A DNA stretch of 64,000 bases from Prochloron sp. SulCav_FS08_3_32_3330 (GTDB taxonomy: Bacteria; Cyanobacteriota; Cyanobacteriia; Cyanobacteriales; DYNF01), in contig DYNF01000004.1 of assembly GCA_020721205.1 (NCBI GenBank), positions 1-64,000 on the forward strand, in the 5' to 3' direction. Position numbers and translations under genes: made by a program. How positions within the stretch are numbered: the stretch's first letter is position 1; each line of letters starts with the position of its first letter. Shown one piece after another: positions 7,603 to 15,440 of this stretch. The notes below the pieces were generated by a model. It was given only the letters and a program-made list of their open reading frames with translations. It did no database searches and was not told where the DNA came from.

Positions 7603-8967
7603 ATGACATTAAAACAAGGCGATTTAATCGAAATAGAAATTACTGGTTTAAGTAATAATGGTGACGGGATCGGACGTTATGAGGGACAAGTAATCTTTGT
7701 CCCTGATACCGTTACAGGGGATCTTATCTTGACTCGTGTGGCACAAATTAAAGCTAAATACGCTCAGGGTAGCCTCGAGGAAATTCTTACCCATTCTCCC
7801 TACCGTATTCGTCCAAAATGTATTGTGGCAGACAAATGTGGCGGTTGTCAATGGCTACATATTCAAGACGAATATCAACATCAAGCTAAACAAGAGCAAG
7901 TGATTGAAACTTTAAGACGTATAGGAGGCTTTTCTGATGCTACTATAGCTCCTATTTTAAGCTCAGAATCATCTTTGGGCTATCGCAATAAAGTTACTTA
8001 TCCTTTTGGCATCTCGAAAATGGGTAATCTTCAAGCTGGATATTATCGCAAAAATACTCATCAATTAATAAATTTAAACCAATGTCCTGTCCAAGATCAA
8101 CATTTTAATCATATTTTAAAAGCAATAAAAGCTGATATTTCTAAACAAGAATGGACAATTTATAATGAAAAAACTGGTGAAGGGAGTTTAAGACATCTTT
8201 CTTTAAGAATTGGTAAACGGACAGAAGAAATGTTATTAACATTGATTAGTAATGATCGTAACTTAAAAGGGATCCAAAAACAGGCTCAACAATGGTTAGA
8301 TCGTTATCATAATTTAGTGGGAGTTTGTATTAATTATAATACTAAACCTAATAATATTATATTTGGGGAAGAAACTTTCTGTATTAAAGGTCAAGATTAT
8401 CTGGAAGAAACCTTCGCAGGGTTAAGATTTCAACTTAAAGCTGATACTTTCTTTCAAGTTAATACGGAAGTAGCAGAAGCTTTATTAAATGTAATTATTG
8501 AGCGTTTAAACTTAACAGGGGAAGAAGTTTTATTAGATGCTTATTCCGGCATTGGGACTTTTACTTTACCCCTTGCTAAAAAGGTAAAAAAAGCGATGGG
8601 AATTGAATCTTATTCCCCTTCTATTGTCATGGCTAATATTAACGCAAAACTTAATAATATTGATAATATTACTTTTGAAATAGGCAAAGTTGAAACTATT
8701 TTACCTCAATTAGATTTTACTCCTGATATTGTCTTATTAGATCCTCCCCGAAAAGGTTGCGATCGCCAAGTAATCGAAACTCTACTTAAACTTAAACCGT
8801 CTCGTATCGTTTATATTAGCTGTAATCCAGCCACTTTAGCCCGGGATCTTCAATTACTTTGCGAAACCCAAGAATATCAATTAACCTATATTCAACCTGC
8901 GGATATGTTTCCTCAAACTCCTCATGTGGAAACTGTTGCTTTCCTCGAATTTTCAAAACCTAGTTAA
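7603..8967 (+). CDS. rlmD: 23S rRNA (uracil-5)-methyltransferase, RumA/RlmD family
   Basis: The 454-residue protein has an N-terminal TRAM RNA-binding domain (about residues 5-60), Cys73, Cys79 and Cys82 in KCIVADKCGGCQW plus a later Cys near 162 for a 4Fe-4S cluster, and a SAM-dependent methyltransferase domain with DAYSGIGTFTLPLA, LLDPPRKGC and the catalytic cysteine 407 in SCNPATLARD. These enzymes methylate C5 of specific uridines in 23S rRNA (U1939 or U747 in E. coli), or act as RlmCD on both; the exact site cannot be told here. The stop codon lies inside the terminator hairpin. Confidence 0.93.
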   Translation: MTLKQGDLIEIEITGLSNNGDGIGRYEGQVIFVPDTVTGDLILTRVAQIKAKYAQGSLEEILTHSPYRIRPKCIVADKCGGCQWLHIQDEYQHQAKQEQVIETLRRIGGFSDATIAPILSSESSLGYRNKVTYPFGISKMGNLQAGYYRKNTHQLINLNQCPVQDQHFNHILKAIKADISKQEWTIYNEKTGEGSLRHLSLRIGKRTEEMLLTLISNDRNLKGIQKQAQQWLDRYHNLVGVCINYNTKPNNIIFGEETFCIKGQDYLEETFAGLRFQLKADTFFQVNTEVAEALLNVIIERLNLTGEEVLLDAYSGIGTFTLPLAKKVKKAMGIESYSPSIVMANINAKLNNIDNITFEIGKVETILPQLDFTPDIVLLDPPRKGCDRQVIETLLKLKPSRIVYISCNPATLARDLQLLCETQEYQLTYIQPADMFPQTPHVETVAFLEFSKPS

Positions 8968-8994
8968 ACAATTAAAATGTTGTTTAACTAGGTT
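8957..8994. terminator. Terminator hairpin overlapping the rlmD stop
   Basis: AACCTAGTTAAACA and its complement TGTTTAACTAGGTT form a perfect 14-bp stem around a 10-base loop. The stem includes the TAA stop codon at 8965-8967. Confidence 0.7.
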
Positions 8995-9356
8995 TGGATT
9001 TTTGTTAATCTAAACCCCAAGAGGGAAGGGGTAAAAGCGTCACTATAAGGGAGGATAGGGATTTATTAAAAAAGTGTTAAGAGACCCTTGCCGAAATAGG
9101 AAAAAATAGATTATAATGGAATTGTTGATCAAGATCACAATGATAGCTGTCGGCTATCAGCTATTAGAGATCAGCTTTAGTAAACTACTTCAATATTGAT
9201 AGTTTGCATCAAAAATTATCAATATTTAAGTAGGGAAATTGCTGTCAAAAAAATCTTGATTTTCAAAAGCACAAAACATTTTAATTTTTCCTTTGATTTA
9301 AGGAATTTTCTTATGTTCCATCTTCAAAATTTCAGAAAAAAATAGAGGTATAGCCT
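8995..9356. promoter_or_regulatory. Leader of the anti-sigma gene with a 17-bp hairpin at 9185-9233
   Basis: This 362-bp stretch holds no gene. CTACTTCAATATTGATA (9185-9201) and TATCAATATTTAAGTAG (9217-9233) pair with one mismatch around a 15-base loop, about 120 bp before the GTG start at 9357. A smaller hairpin, GATAGC-TGTCG-GCTATC, lies at 9142-9158. The long dyad could be an operator or an mRNA leader structure. Confidence 0.45.
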
Positions 9357-9803
9357 GTGATTGCACTTTCCCTCACTCCGACTCGCAAACACTGGAGTTC
9401 CATGAGTTTTGCTTCTACTCTGTATCTCTGTCCAATTCTTGATTTGTTATTGGCTCATGTACCTTCTCAGTATGAACTACAATTAAGACTAGGACTGCAA
9501 GAAGCCCTAGTAAATGCCGCTAAACATGGAAATCAACTTGATCCGAGTAAACAAGTCATGGTTCAATTTTCCGTTACAGATAACTTATATTCTTGGGTTA
9601 TTACGGATCAGGGCTTAGGATTTAAACAGCAAAATTGCCAGTGTCGTAATTTTCAACATACGGATCTACCCCCGGAAGAATCAGAAAATGGTAGGGGATT
9701 ATGTATTCTTGATCAAATATTTGACCAAGTTCACTGGAATAAAGACGGAACAAGTGTTAAACTATCTATATCTATCAATTCTTTTAGGCGTTATTTTAAA
9801 TAA
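9357..9803 (+). CDS. RsbW-type anti-sigma / serine kinase ATPase, GTG start
   Basis: This 148-residue single-domain protein is a GHKL ATPase of the RsbW/SpoIIAB class. It has the N-box EALVNAAKHGN (Asn53, His57), the G1 box ITDQGLGF (Asp84) and a G2-like ENGRGLCIL near 112. Such proteins bind and inhibit sigma factors or phosphorylate a STAS anti-anti-sigma partner in partner-switching systems. No STAS or sigma gene is adjacent, so the partner must lie elsewhere. AGAGG precedes the GTG by nine bases. A terminator hairpin follows at 9805. Confidence 0.85.
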   Translation: MIALSLTPTRKHWSSMSFASTLYLCPILDLLLAHVPSQYELQLRLGLQEALVNAAKHGNQLDPSKQVMVQFSVTDNLYSWVITDQGLGFKQQNCQCRNFQHTDLPPEESENGRGLCILDQIFDQVHWNKDGTSVKLSISINSFRRYFK

Positions 9804-9804
9804 A

Positions 9805-9833
9805 TGGTGCGTTATTATCTAACACACCATTTT
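9805..9833. terminator. Terminator between the anti-sigma gene and the barrel gene
   Basis: TGGTGCGTTA, loop TTATC and TAACACACCA form a 10-bp stem with one mismatch, followed by TTTT. It lies between convergent genes and may serve the plus-strand gene. Confidence 0.6.
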
Positions 9834-9840
9834 AACTTTT

Positions 9841-9895
9841 ACTCAATTTTTACTCAATTTTTACTCAATTTTTACTCAATTTTTACTCAATTTTT
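9841..9895. repeat. Five tandem copies of an 11-bp unit
   Basis: ACTCAATTTTT is repeated five times without change, ending just before the stop of the barrel-protein gene. Perfect copies suggest recent slippage. It may vary in length between strains. Confidence 0.9.
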
Positions 9896-9899
9896 TGAG

Positions 9900-10424
9900 T
9901 TAGAATTTGTAGCCCACTCCAGCTTGTAAACTTACGGCGGAGGCTGGGCTATTTTCGTAGGAATCTATACCCCATTTTGCATCACCATAAATCATTACAT
10001 TTGAGCCTACTTGGGCTTCTGATCCCAAGGTTAAAACTAAAGAATCGTTATTTCCTAAAGGTGTGGGATTGCCATTATCTTCGATAAAGGAATATCCTAC
10101 TCCAACATAACCATTAACTCGATTAGCGAGGGGAATATCATAAGAAATTGTGGGAATTAAAGCGGCATTTGTATCAGTAAATAAGATAGCTCCTCTAACA
10201 GAAACTGGAGTATTTTCGATAGCATAACGGGCTTGAATATTACCGCCTAAAGTAGCCGCATCTCCATCTTGTCCTCCATTAGTAATACCTGCTGAAAGTC
10301 CAGCCCCGACATAATTTCCATCTGTTCCACGAGTAGAAGTTTCTTGAGCTATAGTGGGTTTAGCCATAAGAGAAACTATTGTTAAGGTAACAAGAATAGT
10401 TAAATTTCTGAATAAGTTTTTCAT
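9900..10424 (-). CDS. Small outer-membrane beta-barrel protein
   Basis: From the ATG at 10424 the product has 174 residues: a signal peptide (MKNLFRNLTILVTLTIVSLMA then KPTIAQE, cleavage probably after AQ-adjacent Ala), then alternating amphipathic strands rich in Gly, Asn and aromatic residues, ending in GVGYKF with the terminal Phe expected for Bam-dependent barrel proteins. An upstream in-frame TTG at 10433 is less likely. The size suggests an eight-stranded barrel like OmpX/OprF-N or the opacity-protein type. Cargo or function is unknown. Confidence 0.75.
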   Translation of the reverse strand: MKNLFRNLTILVTLTIVSLMAKPTIAQETSTRGTDGNYVGAGLSAGITNGGQDGDAATLGGNIQARYAIENTPVSVRGAILFTDTNAALIPTISYDIPLANRVNGYVGVGYSFIEDNGNPTPLGNNDSLVLTLGSEAQVGSNVMIYGDAKWGIDSYENSPASAVSLQAGVGYKF

Positions 10425-11008
10425 AATAATCAACCTTATTTATTGTAAATATAATTTTTGTGTTCTTGGTTTATTAGTCGTTATTGATTGCCCAAAAGTT
10501 CCCAACAAAAATAAATATTTTTCCTCTATTTTTTCTTAATTAAGGTTAATAAATTAACACTTCTTTTTTAGTTTAATGTGTATAGTGGACTGTTTCTTTA
10601 TTGTCATCTTTATGACAATTTGTAAGGTGGTCAAGCGTTTTCATTCTTTTTTTTTCAACGGGTTAAAACCCGTTGCTACATAAGGAAAACCCGTCTTTAC
10701 GGGTTTTAGGATTAAATATTAACTAATATTTAAAAATTCAACCGTGGAACAGGCATCCTGCCTGTGTATGCCTGTTTTGTTTAGGTAGCAACAGGTTGAA
10801 ACCTGTTGCTTTTTGGAGAATGAAAACACCCTAGGTGGGCAAGGGCAAGGGCAAGAAAAAGCTTGTAATTTTTACAAAAAAATAATGACAGCCCTTGCCC
10901 ACCCTACATTTTTAATTTTTAATTTTTGTTAATTAATCGTTTACAATTCTCTCTTAAAACTATATACTCATAATTAGAACATTTATCCTAATAACTTAAG
11001 GTCTAATT
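10425..11008. repeat. Gene-free stretch with repeat elements (184-bp family copy A at 10632-10832)
   Basis: The left end CAAGCGTTTTCATTCT at 10632 and right end AGAATGAAAACACCCT at 10832 match the termini of the elements at 45699 and 55371. The interior holds the same string of hairpins (AACGGGTT/AACCCGTT, AAAACCCG/CGGGTTTT, CAACAGG/CCTGTTG). This copy is about 201 bp and more degraded at its ends. It lies next to an inverted repeat, GGTGGGCAAGGGC at 10834 with GCCCTTGCCCACC near 10904. The remaining DNA up to the dynamin gene shows nothing recognisable. Confidence 0.75.
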
Positions 11009-13465
11009 ATGGAAAATCATCCTCATTGTGAGAATTTATCTCAGTCTGTTAATACGTTACTCGAATTATTAAAACAAGAGCCTACCCTGCGATCGCAACA
11101 AGAAACCACTAATATAGAGGCTTCTTTAAATAAAGCAATTTCTCCTCTGTTTGAATTGGTATTTGCTGGAGCTTTTAGTGCCGGAAAATCTATGTTAATT
11201 AATGCTCTTTTAGAGCGTGAATTACTTTATAGTGCAGAAGGACACGCTACGGGAACGGAATGTTATATCCGATATTCCGAACCTACTGAGGAAAGAGTAG
11301 TATTAACTTTTCTCAGTGAAGTAGAAATCAGAGAACAAGCTTTATTATTATGTCAAAAATTAGGCTTAAATCCTCCTTCAAATATTAATCAACCTGAAAT
11401 AATGAGTCTTTTACAAGAGGGTTGTGAGAAAATCATTTTACAGGAAGGGGGTGAAAGTAAATCAGAAAGGGCGAAACAAGCTAACGCTCTGAAATTACTG
11501 CTACAAGGCTATATTAACAATCGAGAGCGTATTCACACGATTCACAATAGCACCTATTCCATGGAGCAGTTTAATTTTTCTAATCTTTCTGAGGCGGCTT
11601 CCTACGCCCGACGAGGTAGTAATAGTGCGGTGTTAAAACGGTTAGAATACTACTGTTATCATCCTTTGTTAGAGGATGGTAATGTGTTGGTGGATATGCC
11701 CGGGATTGATGCTCCTGTGAAAAAAGACGCTCGGTTAACCTACGAAAAAATTGAGCATACTGATACTTCGGCGGTTATTTGTGTATTAAAACCTGCTTCT
11801 GAGGGTGATATGACTACAGAGGAAACTGAGCTTTTAGAAAAAATGCGTTCAAATCCGAGTATTCGAGATCGGGTTTTTTATGTTTTCAATCGCATTGATC
11901 AAACTTGGTATAATGGGCAGTTACGACAACGGTTAGAGAATTTAATTCAAACTCAGTTTCGTAATAATCCTCATATTTATAAAACCAGTGGTTTATTAGG
12001 GTTTTATGGTAGTCAAATTAAAAAGACTCACGGGGGCGATCGCTATGGTTTAAATAGCATTTTTGCGGAAAGTGTTAAAAGTTTAGGGGGTGAAGAAGAA
12101 ACCCCTCAATTTGTTAGTGAATTTAACAATTATTGCGCTAATTCTGGCAAATTGACCCGTACAAATTTCAAAGTTTCTGTTAACAGTTATGAAACTCCTA
12201 ATGAGAATTATGTGCGCATTTTAAGTGAGTGGGGAACACCGCTTATAAATCAGTTAATTACTGATAGTGGAATTGAGGAATTTCGGGAAGGAATGACTCG
12301 TTATTTGAAGGAAGAAAAACGTCCTCAACTTTTTGCAACTTTAGCGGATGATTTACAACCGTTAACGATTACTTTACGGAAATATTATATCACGAAATGG
12401 CAAGAATTAGATAGTCAACCTCGAGAAATTGAGGCGATGAAATCTCAGGAATTAATACGCTTAAATCAGGAATTACAAGAGGTAGGTAGTGAATTTCGTA
12501 GTTATATTTCTGAACAGGTTAATTTAGTTGTTGTTAATGAAGATTTAGCTTTTGAAGAAGACTTTAAAAACTTAAAAACAAGGTTAATAAATCGTCTTGA
12601 TCAACTGCTTAAAACCTTCTCGGTTGCTAATGCTTATAGTCGGGCTACAATCAATCATCCTCGTAATGCTACTGCCCCATTAATTGCGGTATTAGTGGAG
12701 GCTTTATATTACCTTTCTAATGAGTTAGAGGATATCTTAGTCGAAGACTGTCAAAACTTAGCTAAAAATTTCTGTCAACGGTTATCAGATCGGGTAAAGA
12801 AAGAGGATTTTTATCGTAAATTGTACCGTTTATTAGGGAATGATGGGGGCATTGAAAAACAAGTTCAATTAATCCAAGAAAAGTTAATTCATGCTTTAGA
12901 AAGTGAGGCAAGAACTGAATGCGATCGCTATGTGCGAGAAAGCCCTAGTTTTTATAATGAGGATACCTTTTCGATCTATCAATTTCGTCAGACTGTGTTA
13001 CAAACATCTCAGGGTTATGATTGTGAAACTATGATAGAGGCTGAACCTGCTATCCGTCAACTTTTGAAGTTAGATTTTGAGCCGAAAATATTGGCAACTG
13101 TACGCCGTAATTTTCGTCAAACGATTAACCAAACTTTGAAGACTCAACTGTTACCAATGGCGGATAAACAAGCGGACGCAATTTTGCAACAATATAATGA
13201 AGCAAGGGCGTTTATGGAGAAAACTTTGGAGAAGGAAGCACAGGAAAAAATTGCGCGTAATCAAGAATTTTTAAGCCATATTAATGGGAAAATTGAGGAT
13301 TATAATAAATCAGTGAATGATATTAATAATTGTCTTCAATCTTACCAATTATATGAGGCACAATTACCTTTGATTTCTCGATCTGATTTATCTAGTTCTG
13401 CCATCAATACTGATGTAATGGATGCGGAGATTGAGGGAGAAAATGAGGAAGTTTTAGAAGTATAA
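11009..13465 (+). CDS. Dynamin-like GTPase (818 aa)
   Basis: The G domain has the P-loop GAFSAGKS (residues 54-61), an expected G2 Thr near TGTECYIR (81-88), G3 DMPGID (229-234) and G4 NRID (294-297). The C-terminal 450 residues are predicted helical with coiled-coil stretches (about 430-480 and 715-770), as in the stalk of bacterial dynamins. Cyanobacterial relatives such as Nostoc BDLP tubulate and remodel membranes, and others are thylakoid-associated. A hydrophobic paddle is not obvious, and the tail ends in an acidic stretch. It is followed by a terminator and is not obviously in an operon. Confidence 0.88.
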   Translation: MENHPHCENLSQSVNTLLELLKQEPTLRSQQETTNIEASLNKAISPLFELVFAGAFSAGKSMLINALLERELLYSAEGHATGTECYIRYSEPTEERVVLTFLSEVEIREQALLLCQKLGLNPPSNINQPEIMSLLQEGCEKIILQEGGESKSERAKQANALKLLLQGYINNRERIHTIHNSTYSMEQFNFSNLSEAASYARRGSNSAVLKRLEYYCYHPLLEDGNVLVDMPGIDAPVKKDARLTYEKIEHTDTSAVICVLKPASEGDMTTEETELLEKMRSNPSIRDRVFYVFNRIDQTWYNGQLRQRLENLIQTQFRNNPHIYKTSGLLGFYGSQIKKTHGGDRYGLNSIFAESVKSLGGEEETPQFVSEFNNYCANSGKLTRTNFKVSVNSYETPNENYVRILSEWGTPLINQLITDSGIEEFREGMTRYLKEEKRPQLFATLADDLQPLTITLRKYYITKWQELDSQPREIEAMKSQELIRLNQELQEVGSEFRSYISEQVNLVVVNEDLAFEEDFKNLKTRLINRLDQLLKTFSVANAYSRATINHPRNATAPLIAVLVEALYYLSNELEDILVEDCQNLAKNFCQRLSDRVKKEDFYRKLYRLLGNDGGIEKQVQLIQEKLIHALESEARTECDRYVRESPSFYNEDTFSIYQFRQTVLQTSQGYDCETMIEAEPAIRQLLKLDFEPKILATVRRNFRQTINQTLKTQLLPMADKQADAILQQYNEARAFMEKTLEKEAQEKIARNQEFLSHINGKIEDYNKSVNDINNCLQSYQLYEAQLPLISRSDLSSSAINTDVMDAEIEGENEEVLEV

Positions 13466-13474
13466 TAGACAGCG

Positions 13475-13552
13475 AAAAGTCGGGGATTTAACAAATGCCC
13501 GACTTTTGGGTAATTTTGAGGTTTTAAAAATGTTCAAATCTCCGACTTTTTT
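13475..13552 (+). terminator. Terminator with two alternative stems
   Basis: AAAAGTCGGG (13475-13484) can pair with CCCGACTTTT (13498-13507), or AGTCGGGGATTT (13479-13490) can pair with AAATCTCCGACT (13536-13547), which is followed by a T-run. The two pairings exclude each other, as in attenuators. Confidence 0.65.
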
Positions 13553-13632
13553 ATCTTGATTTTTATTTTAAATTATGATATTATTTATTTTTAATAAATA
13601 ATTTATAAATTGAGAAAGGATAAATTACAATT

Positions 13633-13968
13633 ATGGCTAATAATTATGAGCATCTTGATCATCATGATGTGATCTCTTGTCAAACTGAACAATCTTGTTC
13701 ATTATTAGGAGTAAAATCTACGACATTTAAAGTCAATGAATTGACAAAAAATTTATTAGTAAAAGTTGGAGCTGGTGCTAATACTGAACCTATAAAATGG
13801 CATAGTGAAGGTGTAAATGCTGAAGTTCTAATGGCAAATAAAGGCTGGAGAAAAGGAAAAGTAAGATTATCTATTGAATTTTGTCCAGATGAACCTGAAG
13901 AAAATAAACCTGAAATTAAAGAGCCTGAATCACCTTTAGATGAACTTCGTAAATCATTACAAAATTAA
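13633..13968 (+). CDS. KGK-domain protein 1
   Basis: The 111-residue protein contains the motif NKGWRKGKVRLSIEFCPDEP, the core of the cyanobacterial KGK domain (named for this Lys-Gly-Lys signature), followed by an acidic/proline linker and a conserved tail SPLDELRKSLQN. GAAAGGA lies about ten bases before the ATG. Its neighbour at 14262 is a paralogue with the same tail. KGK proteins have no established function. The pair lies just after the dynamin gene, but a terminator separates them. Confidence 0.85.
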   Translation: MANNYEHLDHHDVISCQTEQSCSLLGVKSTTFKVNELTKNLLVKVGAGANTEPIKWHSEGVNAEVLMANKGWRKGKVRLSIEFCPDEPEENKPEIKEPESPLDELRKSLQN

Positions 13969-14002
13969 TCTTAGTTTACTTTAGTAAACGATATTTATAA
14001 GC

Positions 14003-14181
14003 CTTGAAATTCATTTCAAGGCGGGTTATTATTAACAGATTAATTGTTTATAAAAATTAAAATATTTATGCAATAAATCGCTTTGAAATTCATTTCAAGG
14101 CGGGTTATTATTAACAGATTAATTGTTTATAAAAATTAAAATATTTATACAATATACCGCTTTGAAATAAATTTCAAAGCT
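14003..14181. repeat. 79-bp tandem repeat with hairpins, 2.2 copies
   Basis: TTGAAAT starts at 14004, 14083 and 14162, an exact 79-bp period. The two full units are nearly identical and each begins with a CTTGAAATTCATTTCAAG-type hairpin. The third is cut after its hairpin, TTTGAAATAAATTTCAAA. The array fills the space between the two KGK genes and so forms the leader of the second. Confidence 0.9.
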
Positions 14182-14261
14182 AATAATAACCGTTCAATAA
14201 ATTGAACTATTTACTTATATATGTAAACATTTTAAAATATAAAATAAAGGATTTAATAACT

Positions 14262-14624
14262 ATGGCAAATGAATTTAAACCGATTAAAGCAAATGATGAT
14301 GATGTAATTTCTTTTAACGATCATACCTATAAATTTGGTAAATTTGATCAAGCATTACGTCAATCTTTAAATAAAGAAGTTGCTAATCAAATTCTTAGAG
14401 AAATACGAAATCGTCAAATAAAAATTATAAAAGATAATCACACTTTTATCAATGGATCATTATTTACTGAAGGGATAGAATGTGAAATGATATCTACAGA
14501 AAAAAAAGGATGGACAAAAGGAAAATTAAGATTAAAAGTTACCTTAGAATTTTGTTCAGATGAATCAGAAATTAAAGAACCTCCGTCTCCTCTTGATGAG
14601 ATTCGTAAATCATTACAAAATTAA
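14262..14624 (+). CDS. KGK-domain protein 2
   Basis: The ATG at 14262 is preceded by AAAGGA and gives a 120-residue product starting MANEFKPIKANDDD, parallel to the MANNYEHLDHHD start of the first KGK protein. A longer frame would begin at a TTG at 14202 inside the repeat and is unlikely. It carries KKGWTKGKLRL and EFCSDES and ends SPLDEIRKSLQN. Compared with copy 1 it has a longer central segment (residues about 28-70). Both genes are followed by the same TAGTTTACTTTA sequence, so the duplication included downstream DNA. Confidence 0.85.
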   Translation: MANEFKPIKANDDDVISFNDHTYKFGKFDQALRQSLNKEVANQILREIRNRQIKIIKDNHTFINGSLFTEGIECEMISTEKKGWTKGKLRLKVTLEFCSDESEIKEPPSPLDEIRKSLQN

Positions 14625-14656
14625 TATTAGTTTACTTTATACCGCTTTGAAATTAT

Positions 14657-14807
14657 TGTTTGTTGTTGTGCCTCAGCACCACAAATATATAGCGCTAAAG
14701 CGCAACAACGAGCCTAAATAAAGTTAAAATTAAGGTATAATTTATTTAAAAATAGTCGCTTTAGCAGACGATCGCTGTTAGCAATGAAATTTATTTCATT
14801 GCGGTAT
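14657..14807. repeat. Two hairpin repeats before the HNH gene
   Basis: 14657-14715 is a TTTGTTGTTGTGC...GCGCAACAACGAG element of the 'GTTGTTG' hairpin family. 14751-14807 is one arm of the element seen complete at 54452-54619 (CGCTTTAGCAGA, then AATGAAATTTATTTCATT). Confidence 0.75.
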
Positions 14808-14840
14808 CTGTTACCAAAAGATAAATTATTAATAAAAATC

Positions 14841-15083
14841 ATGTCAAAAACTCCAAGAATACCTATTCCAGACTCCGTTAGACAATACGTTTTTCAACGC
14901 AATAACTATCAATGTCAAAGTTGCGCTAAAACCCATAAAGAAACTCAATTAACTATTGATCATATTATTCCTTTAGCGAAGGGAGGAAGCAATGATATTA
15001 GTAATTTACAAACCCTTTGTTTAGAATGTAATCGCAAAAAACTTCATCATCTTGATCCTCGTTTTAAACGATATTATAGTTAA
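14841..15083 (+). CDS. Small HNH endonuclease
   Basis: The ATG at 14841 yields 80 residues. An in-frame ATG at 14784 lies inside a dispersed hairpin repeat and is rejected. The protein has CQSC, the catalytic DHIIPLAKGGSNDISNLQ block and CLEC, giving the zinc-supported beta-beta-alpha HNH fold (His-Asn-His). Stand-alone HNH proteins of this size are common in cyanobacteria. Some are homing-type or restriction nucleases, others are of unknown use. No intron or partner methylase is next to it. Confidence 0.85.
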   Translation: MSKTPRIPIPDSVRQYVFQRNNYQCQSCAKTHKETQLTIDHIIPLAKGGSNDISNLQTLCLECNRKKLHHLDPRFKRYYS

Positions 15084-15440
15084 ATTTTAAACATTTTAAA
15101 ATTTAGAATAGGGCAAAATTAATCAATAACTCATAACCACTTAATGTTATGAATTAATCATAATGTCAGGAAATAAATATGTAAATTATGGTCTTATATT
15201 GATAAGATTAAAGATCAGACTTTATTGATTAATAGTTAATTTATTTACCAAAAATAATTAAAACAAATTGTTAGCAAAGTTATTTATTTTTTTTGCATTT
15301 TAACCAAAAATAATCGCAAAAAATCTCAATCATCATAACAATTATGGAAAAAAAACTTTATTTTTTGTAATTAATTTAACGGTTTATAAGTCCATCTATC
15401 AATTAAACTCATTAATTCATCAACAAATATAACTTAACTT
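15084..15440. other. Gene-free leader of the arginine dihydrolase gene
   Basis: This is a 357-bp AT-rich stretch. TTATGAATTAATCATAA (near 15149) is a short dyad. I looked for a GTA-N8-TAC NtcA site and found only a weak GTA-N8-TCT near 15180. No open frame or strong hairpin is seen. Confidence 0.4.

Noticed and set aside
10354-10539. Plus-strand frame of 61 codons over the start of the barrel-protein gene
   Set aside because: It is antisense to the signal-peptide region, has no ribosome site and continues into AT-rich intergenic DNA.
13981-14210. Possible CRISPR array from the 79-bp repeats
   Set aside because: The whole 79-bp unit is conserved, so there are no unique spacers, and no cas genes are nearby.
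15084-15440. NtcA site upstream of the arginine dihydrolase gene
   Set aside because: Only a weak GTA-N8-TCT was found, with no properly spaced -10 box.
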